NCBI GenBank assembly: GCA_016291085.1
Contig: JAEEVW010000029.1
Coordinates: 1-47,599 of the forward strand
Length of the DNA: 47,599 nt
Reading direction: 5' to 3'
DNA from: Prevotella sp.
Lineage (GTDB): Bacteria > Bacteroidota > Bacteroidia > Bacteroidales > Bacteroidaceae
Shown: one piece after another, positions 35,767-41,881 of the stretch
How the letters are laid out: each line of letters begins with the position of its first letter
How positions within the stretch are numbered: the first letter of the stretch is position 1
Notes under the pieces: generated by a model
Databases searched by the model: none
Told to the model about the DNA's origin: nothing
The model's input: only the letters and a program-made list of their open reading frames with translations
Position numbers and translations under genes: made by a program

Positions 35767-35842
35767 AAACATAGCCCCAAAAACTACCTTTATATAAAGA
35801 GCTTCCGGAGAATTGGGGCGCAAGGGGCTATGTTTTTTTGAA
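35767..35842 (+). terminator. Long-loop inverted repeat with T-run, possible terminator
   Basis: AAACATAGCCCC (35767-35778) pairs with GGGGCTATGTTT (35824-35835), which continues into a T-run. The loop of 45 nt is long for an intrinsic terminator, but the position after the pectin genes fits. Confidence 0.5.
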
Positions 35843-35871
35843 TTGTATGTATAGAATACGTGGCCTAGAGA

Positions 35872-35896
35872 GTGACAGGGACCTGGTACCTGTCAC
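35872..35896 (+). repeat. Palindrome GTGACAGG/CCTGTCAC, copy 1
   Basis: GTGACAGG (35872-35879) and CCTGTCAC (35889-35896) enclose GACCTGGTA. A degenerate second copy lies at 38868-38892, and both keep the GGGACCTG centre. Confidence 0.85.
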
Positions 35897-35906
35897 AATG
35901 CTTCTA

Positions 35907-36005
35907 TGTGAGGTTGTTCCCATAAAGGAATAAAAATCGGTTTCGACCGACCGCTCCTATATATTCGGGCGGGGGCTCCAAGATATAAGGGCTCCCGCCC
36001 GAATT
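35907..36005 (+). repeat. 99-bp direct repeat, left copy
   Basis: This is 95/99 identical by eye to 38709-38807, in the same orientation. It contains a GC-rich hairpin, ATTCGGGCGGG against CCCGCCCGAAT. A further CGCCCGCCCGAAT follows at 36014. The two copies bracket the BspA-like gene and the 54-residue gene. Confidence 0.93.
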
Positions 36006-36099
36006 GATGGGGTCGCCCGCCCGAATCTGACAACATGCCGTCTCTCTCCCTGCTACACCGTTTGCTACCCGTTTCTTCCCCGTCAGATGTTCGTTATAT

Positions 36100-36165
36100 T
36101 ATCGGATATCAATCGGACAACAAACGGACATCAATCGAACAACAATCTAACAACAACCGAATAAA
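36100..36165 (+). repeat. Degenerate 11-bp array, six units
   Basis: Consecutive 11-mers run TATCGGATATC, AATCGGACAAC, AAACGGACATC, AATCGAACAAC, AATCTAACAAC and AACCGAATAAA. The remaining stretch up to 36312 shows no gene or clear signal. Confidence 0.8.
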
Positions 36166-36312
36166 AGTCGGCACTACTCCCTTGCTACATCGAAAGTAAT
36201 CTTTGGTTACGCCTTGGCTCACAACGAATCTCGGGAAAATGCACAGTCCCCGTGTGCAACGGTCGACGCTGGGACTCCCTAAGGGTAATCTCGGCTGTTT
36301 TGTTTTTTTAAC

Positions 36313-36344
36313 GCAGGCATTTGGGTCAGGGACCAAATGCCTGC
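36313..36344 (+). repeat. Palindrome GCATTTGG-N8-CCAAATGC, copy 1
   Basis: GCAGGCATTTGG (36313-36324) and CCAAATGCCTGC (36333-36344) form a perfect 12-bp stem with an 8-nt loop. Two more copies with the same core and loop length lie at 41835-41868 and 43446-43481. This one is 10 bp upstream of the -33 element of the BspA-like gene promoter. Confidence 0.88.
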
Positions 36345-36354
36345 ATAGGTTTTC

Positions 36355-36385
36355 TTGCAGGGCTGTTTCTTTTTTTGTAATTTTG
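36355..36385 (+). promoter_or_regulatory. Promoter of the BspA-like surface protein gene
   Basis: TTG (36355-36357) and TAATTTTG (36378-36385) are 20 bases apart. Transcription from about 36392 would give a leader of about 245 nt. Confidence 0.75.
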
Positions 36386-36391
36386 TCGCAC

Positions 36392-36636
36392 TAACCTCAT
36401 GATAGTATGAAGAAAGTGTGTGACATAAGATTATTTAACGTGGAATATTTGGCAATGTCAAATATTCCTATACACACACAATTAGCACTACTGGCGTACA
36501 ATACCTTATTATACTATGCGGGCGACCGCGCGTTAAGGTACGGTTCCTCTTGCCTTCCGGCAAGCAGGCCGCAGTGTTTTTCCAATGACTTAAGCAAAAA
36601 GTTTATATCTATTAACAATTTAATTTATTAACAACA
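36392..36636 (+). promoter_or_regulatory. Structured 5' leader of the BspA-like gene
   Basis: The leader holds a perfect 10-bp hairpin, GGAATATTTG/CAAATATTCC (36442-36451 and 36459-36468), and a CTTGCC-TTCC-GGCAAG hairpin (36549-36564), then an AT-rich run to the start codon. A 74-codon reading frame from 36407 spans it and could be a leader peptide, but it resembles nothing I know. The structures are seen; a regulatory role is inferred. Confidence 0.45.
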
Positions 36637-38517
36637 ATGAGAAGAAAATTACTATCAATTCTCGCGCTGCTCTGCCTGACGGTATCCAGCGCATGGGCAC
36701 AGTGGACGGGTGGCACGTACACCGCCACGGCCGATGAAGTCGTCAGTGCAATTGTTGTCAACACCGACGCCACGCTGACCATCAACGCGGGTGTGACCGT
36801 AACTGTCAACGGTGTTTTGGGCTCACATGGTGGCCAGGCTATCACCGTTGCCAACGGCAAGACTCTCACCATCGTTGGCCCAGGCACACTCACTGTCTAT
36901 GGTTTGGACGGCGCTGATGGCACCGACGGCAGCGACGGCACCAACAGCGTCGCAGCCATCACTGGCGACATCATCGTAAAGGGCGCTACCGTGAATGCCA
37001 TCGGCGGCGCAGCCGGCAATGGCGGTGACAGCAGCACTGGCAAAGGCGGCAACGGCGCTGTAGGCGCCAGAGGCTTCTCGAATGGTACAGTCACTATCTA
37101 TTACGGCACTATCAATGCCACCGGCGGCGTTGGCGGCAACGGCGGTAACAGCACCGCAGACCAAGGTGGCGATGGCGGCCAAGGTGGCTATGCCTTCGTA
37201 GTCACCGCACTGAACTACTATGGCGGCATCGTGAATGCTACCAGCGGTGCTGTCGGCAAAGGCGGTACAGGCTCAGCAGGCAATGGCTCTGATGCCAACC
37301 GCAGAAAGGCCTTTGGCGGCAACTACTTGACCTTAGAGAACACGAAGGCCACACTGACAGGCGATGGTGCTAACATCACCCCCGCCACCAAACCCACTGT
37401 CAATAACTACTACACGGTCAACATCGTCCCCAACGTTGATGCCAGCGGTAATTGCGGCACAACTGGTCATGAATCAGACGTGACATGGACATTGACCAGC
37501 GACGGCGTGCTGACCATCAGCGGTACGGGCGCCATGGCGGATTATGCAAACAAGGCTAATCAACCTTGGTATTCCTACCAAAAAAGCATTACGAGAATCG
37601 TGGTTGGGGAAGGCGTGACTCACATCGGAAATCGTGCCTTTGCGTCCTGCGATGAAGCAACGTCGATTTTTCTTCCGACGACCTTGACATCCATTGGCGT
37701 ACGTGGCATCGAAGTTTGCGACAACCTAACGTCGGTCACCATCCCCGAAAATGTGAAGACCATCGGCGATTATGCCTTCCAGAGTTGCGAGAACCTAACG
37801 TCGGTTTCGCTTCCGACAACCTTGACATCCATTGGCCAACGTGCCTTCGCTAGCTGCACAAACCTGACGCTGGTCACACTTAAAAGCAGCCCGGTTATTG
37901 GTTCATATGCCATCCCAAGTAAGGCAACTGTTACGATGAACCTGACGGCGAATGAAGGAGAGACTGGTGAATACTGGCTGACGTTCTATAACCAGAACTA
38001 CAAGTTCCAAGCTGATGAAAACACGCAGATTTTCAAGGCTGCGCTCGAAGGCGCGGGGCTCACACTGACGGAATTGACAACGGACAAGATTGTGAATGCC
38101 GGCAAGCCAGTCATTCTGAAATCGACAGCGGGCACTATTACCATGACGCTGGCATCGACAGCCAGCAGCAACGACTTCAGCGGCAACAGCCTGCAAGGTG
38201 TGTCGGCTGCAGCAGGATTGACGGCTGCTGACCCAAGCACAACCTTCGTACTGAACAACGGCACTGGCGGCGTGGGCTTCTACAGACTGGCAACAGGCAA
38301 GACGCTTGGCGTGGGCAAGGCATACCTGACGTATAGCAGTGGCGGCGCTTCCGCTCCCGAGTTCCTCGGCTTCGGCAACGAAACAACGGCTATTTCTACC
38401 ATTGAGAAAATGAGAAATGTAGAAAATGAGACATTCTACGACCTGCAGGGTCGCCGTGTGGCTCAGCCCACGAAGGGCCTGTACATCGTGAATGGTAAGA
38501 AAGTTGTGATAAAGTAA
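36637..38517 (+). CDS. BspA-like leucine-rich-repeat surface protein with glycine-rich N-terminal region
   Basis: This 626-residue secreted protein has a signal peptide ending AWAQ. Residues about 23-260 are glycine- and asparagine-rich with repeated NATGGVGGNGG-like turns, likely a beta-helix stalk. Residues about 280-430 carry BspA/LRR_5 repeats (VVGEGVTHIGNRAFASC, LTSIGQRAFASC). The C-terminus (FYDLQGRRVAQPTKGLYIVNGKKVVIK region) resembles the type-A sorting domain of the type IX secretion system. Such proteins bind host or plant surfaces. GC content and codon use in the glycine-rich part differ from the neighbours. The gene lies in a repeat-bounded cassette with a separate small gene 3 nt downstream. 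Confidence 0.82.
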   Translation: MRRKLLSILALLCLTVSSAWAQWTGGTYTATADEVVSAIVVNTDATLTINAGVTVTVNGVLGSHGGQAITVANGKTLTIVGPGTLTVYGLDGADGTDGSDGTNSVAAITGDIIVKGATVNAIGGAAGNGGDSSTGKGGNGAVGARGFSNGTVTIYYGTINATGGVGGNGGNSTADQGGDGGQGGYAFVVTALNYYGGIVNATSGAVGKGGTGSAGNGSDANRRKAFGGNYLTLENTKATLTGDGANITPATKPTVNNYYTVNIVPNVDASGNCGTTGHESDVTWTLTSDGVLTISGTGAMADYANKANQPWYSYQKSITRIVVGEGVTHIGNRAFASCDEATSIFLPTTLTSIGVRGIEVCDNLTSVTIPENVKTIGDYAFQSCENLTSVSLPTTLTSIGQRAFASCTNLTLVTLKSSPVIGSYAIPSKATVTMNLTANEGETGEYWLTFYNQNYKFQADENTQIFKAALEGAGLTLTELTTDKIVNAGKPVILKSTAGTITMTLASTASSNDFSGNSLQGVSAAAGLTAADPSTTFVLNNGTGGVGFYRLATGKTLGVGKAYLTYSSGGASAPEFLGFGNETTAISTIEKMRNVENETFYDLQGRRVAQPTKGLYIVNGKKVVIK

Positions 38518-38520
38518 ACT

Positions 38521-38685
38521 ATGGAGGACACTATTATGACAAAGAAAGAATATTTGAAGCCCGAGATGGAGGTTGTGATAATTCAGCAGCAGAGCCAGAT
38601 TCTGGCAGGCAGCACGCAAGGCCTGAATGATAACCTGCAAAACGAAGAAGTTACCGATGGCTGGGCGCCAACCCTCGATTTCTAA
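38521..38685 (+). CDS. Small protein of 54 residues (YLKPEMEVV...ILAGS type)
   Basis: This is an open frame from ATG 38521 to TAA 38683-38685, with an alternative start at 38536 giving 49 residues (MTKKEYLKPEMEVVIIQQ...). It is too short for ordinary ORF calling. Its layout, a lysine/proline-rich start, a hydrophobic EVVIIQ stretch, QILAGS, and an acidic, Asn/Gly-rich tail, resembles many unnamed small proteins I recall from Bacteroidota genomes. It begins 3 nt after the BspA-like gene, so it is probably translated from the same mRNA. The Gly-Ser boundary could be a processing site like that of a peptide precursor, but no modifying enzyme is nearby. The function is unknown. Confidence 0.7.
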   Translation: MEDTIMTKKEYLKPEMEVVIIQQQSQILAGSTQGLNDNLQNEEVTDGWAPTLDF

Positions 38686-38708
38686 GACTCGTAGTGGGAC
38701 AGGCACGC

Positions 38709-38807
38709 TGTGAGGTTGTTCTCATGAAGGAATAAAATTCGGTTTCGACCGACCGCTCCAATATATTCGGGCGGGGGCTCCAAGATATAAGGGCTCCCGC
38801 CCGAATT
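38709..38807 (+). repeat. 99-bp direct repeat, right copy
   Basis: This matches 35907-36005 with four differences, in the same orientation, and includes the ATTCGGGCGGG/CCCGCCCGAAT hairpin. It follows the 54-residue gene and may also act as its terminator. Confidence 0.93.
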
Positions 38808-38834
38808 TATGCTGCCGACGCAAAGGGGGCTATT

Positions 38835-38862
38835 CTTTGTCGATGATGACGGTCGGGGTGTC
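38835..38862 (+). repeat. 28-bp direct repeat, left copy (remnant of the GH3-like gene end)
   Basis: It is identical to 39536-39563. Read on the minus strand it encodes DTPTVIIDK followed by GAA TAG, so it is a fragment of the GH3-like gene 3' end with its own stop. Confidence 0.93.
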
Positions 38863-38867
38863 TAGGA

Positions 38868-38892
38868 GTGGCAGGGACCTGATGCCTGTCAG
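38868..38892 (+). repeat. Palindrome GTGGCAGG/CCTGTCAG, copy 2
   Basis: This is a degenerate relative of 35872-35896, with GTGGCAGG, GGACCTGATG and CCTGTCAG, again preceded by CTAG and GAG. Confidence 0.75.
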
Positions 38893-38938
38893 AACCAGGT
38901 CATCTTTTATCTTTTGCGGCATTTAATTTGTCGAAAGT

Positions 38939-38969
38939 TTGGAAGTTTCAGAAATAATGCCTATCTTTG
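38939..38969 (+). promoter_or_regulatory. Promoter of the toxin-antitoxin-like pair
   Basis: TTG (38939-38941) and TATCTTTG (38962-38969) have a 20-base spacer. The start at 38997 is about 21 nt after the expected transcription start. This rules out the earlier in-frame ATG at 38967, which overlaps the -7 element. Confidence 0.8.
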
Positions 38970-38996
38970 CCGTCGAGAACTGTAAATTGGAAAATT

Positions 38997-39248
38997 ATGT
39001 GTACAGTGACATTATCTTTTAACGAAAAAGACAAAGTGGCAAGCGAAAAGCTGGCTGCGCTGCTTAGTACGGGGCTATTTGTTCAGCTTAACAGGCAAGA
39101 AAATCTTGATATTGACTATACTGATCCCACATTGTATGAAGACAGCGCCCCCCAGCCAGAGGAAAAGGAATTCTATACTCCAGAAGAGTTAAGAGATATT
39201 CTTATCAGCGATCTTAAAGATGCCTACGGAGTGAGGGATGCAGTATAA
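38997..39248 (+). CDS. Small acidic protein, probable antitoxin-like partner
   Basis: This 83-residue acidic protein begins MCTVTLSFNEKDKVASEKLAALLSTGLF and ends with a helical EELRDILISDLKDAYG segment. I recall similar small Bacteroidota proteins paired with RelE/ParE-like partners, but I cannot name a family with confidence. It overlaps the next gene by 11 nt, has its own promoter, and lies in a 28-bp-repeat-bounded insert. The arrangement (first gene small and acidic, second overlapping and basic) fits a type II toxin-antitoxin operon. Confidence 0.6.
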   Translation: MCTVTLSFNEKDKVASEKLAALLSTGLFVQLNRQENLDIDYTDPTLYEDSAPQPEEKEFYTPEELRDILISDLKDAYGVRDAV

Positions 39249-39534
39249 GTATCATATAAAGCCTTTGGCAGTCCAGAGAGTAAGGTCGTTCTATCAGAAC
39301 GTCCTTTTAAAGTATCCGAACACATTTTCCTATGATGATATGCTCAAGTATATCAATAACACCGTTGATGCTATTTATGGTATTGAACATTCGCTACTGC
39401 GTCGCCAACCCGCGATGAAGCGATGGCAGAACTGGCACATGGCTCATGCAGATAATTGGTACTATGCCTATTCCATTGATGGAGACATAATTACCATTCA
39501 TGATGCCTGTCATCAGCAAAACATACACGACTAA
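39238..39534 (+). CDS. Small protein, probable RelE/ParE-like toxin partner
   Basis: This 98-residue basic protein (MQYKYHIKPLAVQRVRSFYQN...) ends with WYYAYSIDGDIITIHDACHQQNIHD. The 'YAYxIDGDxIxIxDAxHxxN' ending is like the terminal strands of RelE/ParE-fold toxins, and an N-terminal helix precedes it. The catalytic arginines and lysines of RelE cannot be assigned by eye. It overlaps its partner by 11 nt. Its TAA stop overlaps the TAG stop of the convergent GH3-like gene, so it sits exactly at the edge of that gene. Confidence 0.6.
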   Translation: MQYKYHIKPLAVQRVRSFYQNVLLKYPNTFSYDDMLKYINNTVDAIYGIEHSLLRRQPAMKRWQNWHMAHADNWYYAYSIDGDIITIHDACHQQNIHD

Positions 39535-40721
39535 CCTTTGTCGATGATGACGGTCGGGGTGTCGTGGTAGCGGCCGACGACTGTAACGGTCTTGCCGGTC
39601 TTATAGCGGTAAAGACCTGATAGCGTCGTTACAACCAGTTCATAGCTATGGCCTATCTCCAACTGGTCCATGGTGAGGAGGGTGAGATAGCTGTTGGCTT
39701 CCTTGGGTTTGAACTCATAAAACACACTATCGGGGATGAGTACCGTCTGCGGGTCGTCCAGATTCAGTGTGGTAGAAAAGGTTCCTTCTGCCGAGCTGAT
39801 GCCGGTAAACACAAAGTGCACATTGTTGCCGCAATAGGTGCGCAACAGTTCAAAGCTGGCACCAAGACGATCCACGTCGTAGACCATCATGCAGCGCAAG
39901 TTGGGCCATAACTGCGACACCATTTGTGACCCAATCTGGTGGCCCTCCATGATTTCACGAATGGCGTTGGCCCTCTCTGCATCTGGTTGGATATAGGGAT
40001 TACCTTGTTCAATGTCGTCAGCCAGCGTGGGCCAGTGTTTTTCGATATATCGAAGCAACTCTACCATGTTGTCATAATGGTCGCAGACAGCCAACGAGAT
40101 GTCTTTCTGTTTCAGGGCAAAGAGTGCCTGGAGATAGAGGATATCCGTTGTCAGGGGCCAGTTGTTGATGTCAACGGGAACGACATATACTTGGTCGTTG
40201 TCAAATTCCCGCTTCACCAATAGTCGGCCCAGCAGGTTGCCAACAGTAATACCTGATGGCAGGCGCTCTACGCTGTTGTCCACCAGATTCAGTGTCATGC
40301 CGTCTGTCAGAAAACCATGCTGACCGGCAATATAGAATCCGGCACAGAAGCTGTAGTCGTAGCTTGCCTGCACACTCCAACGCGACTGTGGTAGCCGTCT
40401 ATAGCCATCGAGCGTGGAGATATGCTCCGTGAGGTAAGTCGTCAGAATATTTTTTTCGCCATCAACGATGCGCTCAATATAGGGTATATAGTCCTCATAG
40501 TTTGTCAGGGGCATAAAACGTCTGAAGGCATTGAGGGTCAGAATGTTCCTGAAGCCGTGTTCGCGTCCGAAATCAGTATTGGCATTTTCACGCACGAGCC
40601 TCATCAGGAACTCCTCCTGACTGCGCATGGGGTTGTAGGTGATGTCTTCCAGCCTGTTTCTCACATTCTGTCCATCAGCCCAACGTGCCTCGTTTACGAT
40701 TTTGATAACCCTCTCGTCCAT
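39531..40721 (-). CDS. GH3-like acyl-adenylate family protein, short and degenerate
   Basis: This 396-residue protein resembles the GH3 (auxin-responsive promoter) family of Bacteroidota: FRRFMPLTNYEDYIPYIERIVDGEKNILT, QSRWSVQASYDY, WPNLRCMMVYDVDRLGASFELLRTYCG and LSGLYRYKTGKTVTVVGRYHDTP. Usual members are about 500 residues. This one stops where the C-terminal domain should begin, and I do not see the Ser/Thr-rich ATP-binding motif after the LT region. It may be a partial or altered enzyme. Its last 9 codons lie in a 28-bp repeat duplicated at 38835-38862. It follows the S66-like gene by 3 nt and is probably in the same transcript. Confidence 0.7.
   Translation of the reverse strand: MDERVIKIVNEARWADGQNVRNRLEDITYNPMRSQEEFLMRLVRENANTDFGREHGFRNILTLNAFRRFMPLTNYEDYIPYIERIVDGEKNILTTYLTEHISTLDGYRRLPQSRWSVQASYDYSFCAGFYIAGQHGFLTDGMTLNLVDNSVERLPSGITVGNLLGRLLVKREFDNDQVYVVPVDINNWPLTTDILYLQALFALKQKDISLAVCDHYDNMVELLRYIEKHWPTLADDIEQGNPYIQPDAERANAIREIMEGHQIGSQMVSQLWPNLRCMMVYDVDRLGASFELLRTYCGNNVHFVFTGISSAEGTFSTTLNLDDPQTVLIPDSVFYEFKPKEANSYLTLLTMDQLEIGHSYELVVTTLSGLYRYKTGKTVTVVGRYHDTPTVIIDKG
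39536..39563 (+). repeat. 28-bp direct repeat, right copy (end of the GH3-like gene)
   Basis: It is identical to 38835-38862, 701 bp away, and contains codons for DTPTVIIDK of the GH3-like protein on the minus strand. Confidence 0.93.
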
Positions 40722-40724
40722 ATA

Positions 40725-41693
40725 TTATTTGAATAAATTCTGTTTTTCAAAATCTGCTTCATAGGGTTCCATATTGCCTTTCATGTTGAAGGTCAACACG
40801 GACCGATCTATCGTCACATCCAGCGAGCACGGTGCACCCTCGATGAGTGGAATACAACTGTTACTGCCCACGGGGAATCCGCAGCAGACGGGGATTTCGT
40901 ATTCGTGCAGATGGGCCACCAGCATCTGTTCCACGCTGCCATACTGCAGGTCGTACTTGATGGAGGTAAATGTGCCGAAAATGATGCCCTTCACTCTTTC
41001 GAAGTCGTACTGCAGACGTAGCATATAGAACAGCCGGTCGATGGCATGCAACGACTCTTCCACCTCTTCGATGAAGAGGATAATGTCGTGTTTCGATGCC
41101 AGATGGATTTTTGTTCCTGCTACGGTGGAATAGCTTGACAGGTTGCCGCCCACGAGGATACCCTCTGCATGGCCGCATCGGTTATAGGGGTTCCCTGGAA
41201 TCCTGTATTGAGGCAGCGTACCAAAGAGCATTTTACGGATAATGGAGGTTGCCGGTTCCTGACTGCTGGCTATCTGGAACGCCATAGGCCCGTGAATACA
41301 CATCACACCCGCATAGGCAATGGCATAAAGCAACATGGTGATGTCGCCATGACCTATCAGCCATTTGGGATGCTGCTGATAGCACTCTACAGGTATACGG
41401 TTCAACAGGTGAATGGAACCATATCCGCCTCGAGAACAGATGACAGCCTTAATCGAGTCGTCCTCCAGAGCCCATAGCAGGTCAGCGGCGCGCTCGTCGG
41501 CGGTTCCCGCGTAGGCGTTTACATTAAGGTTGTTGGTGTGTGGCCCAATCACAGGCTGCAGTCCCCATCCTCTGATGATTTCCGCAGCCTGCTGCAAGGC
41601 CTCCTGAGGCACCCAATATGCCGGCGATACAAGGGCAACCTTGTCTCCCGCCTTCAAAAAGGGTGGCTGAACGATCCTTTTACCTTGGTACAT
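40725..41693 (-). CDS. S66 LD-carboxypeptidase homologue with substituted catalytic residues
   Basis: This 322-residue protein has the S66 LD-carboxypeptidase fold: LKAGDKVALVSPAYWV, AVICSRGGYGSIHLL, GILVGGNLSSYSTVAGT and ILFIEEVEESLHAIDRLFYML. The nucleophile motif should read G(F/H)SDIT but is GHGDIT, with Gly116 at the serine position (equivalent to Ser115 of P. aeruginosa LdcA). The late histidine motif (GFPxGH) reads GFPVGSN, with Ser277 instead of His. The glutamate at 209/210 remains. The enzyme normally trims murein tetrapeptides in the cytoplasm; this copy is probably inactive or repurposed. The start ATG 41693 is set by the promoter at 41734-41764. Confidence 0.85.
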   Translation of the reverse strand: MYQGKRIVQPPFLKAGDKVALVSPAYWVPQEALQQAAEIIRGWGLQPVIGPHTNNLNVNAYAGTADERAADLLWALEDDSIKAVICSRGGYGSIHLLNRIPVECYQQHPKWLIGHGDITMLLYAIAYAGVMCIHGPMAFQIASSQEPATSIIRKMLFGTLPQYRIPGNPYNRCGHAEGILVGGNLSSYSTVAGTKIHLASKHDIILFIEEVEESLHAIDRLFYMLRLQYDFERVKGIIFGTFTSIKYDLQYGSVEQMLVAHLHEYEIPVCCGFPVGSNSCIPLIEGAPCSLDVTIDRSVLTFNMKGNMEPYEADFEKQNLFK

Positions 41694-41733
41694 TATTTTA
41701 GAATAATATAGATGTCGAAAATGTTTTGTTCTG

Positions 41734-41764
41734 CAAAGGTAGCATTTTTCCCATATTTTTGCAA
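41734..41764 (-). promoter_or_regulatory. Promoter of the S66-like and GH3-like genes
   Basis: On the minus strand, TTG (41764-41762) and TACCTTTG (41741-41734) are 20 bases apart. The leader to ATG 41693 is about 35 nt. Confidence 0.85.
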
Positions 41765-41789
41765 TACCTGCCCCCCCCACCACTCACAA

Positions 41790-41827
41790 TTTGTAAATTC
41801 CGAAAGAGAATTTGTAAATTCTGAGAG
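41790..41827 (+). promoter_or_regulatory. Two 21-bp-spaced direct repeats, possible regulator binding site
   Basis: TTTGTAAATTCCGAAAGAG at 41790 recurs as TTTGTAAATTCTGAGAG at 41811. The 21-bp step is two helical turns, typical of AraC-type sites. It lies 26-63 bp upstream of the -33 element at 41764. A 15/17 match is found at 43496-43512. Confidence 0.55.
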
Positions 41828-41834
41828 TTGATAA

Positions 41835-41868
41835 TGCCCGCATTTGGGATAAGAACCAAATGCGTGCA
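41835..41868 (+). repeat. Palindrome GCATTTGG-N8-CCAAATGC, copy 2
   Basis: CGCATTTGG (41839-41847) and CCAAATGCG (41856-41864) have an 8-nt loop. Outer pairs extend the stem with one mismatch. It lies just after the stop of the AraC-type gene. Confidence 0.85.
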
Positions 41869-41881
41869 TATAGCGCGATTA

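Noticed and set aside
36407..36631. 74-codon frame before the BspA-like gene
   Set aside because: It has no recognisable features, covers predicted hairpins and has no separate promoter; kept only as a possible leader peptide.
38967..38996. Earlier start for the antitoxin-like gene
   Set aside because: ATG 38967 overlaps the promoter -7 element TATCTTTG, so it would not be in the transcript.
41761..41790. C-run (CCCCCCCC) at 41771-41778 as a phase-variable tract
   Set aside because: It is outside any coding frame and just upstream of the -33 element. It could affect promoter strength, but nothing else supports phase variation.
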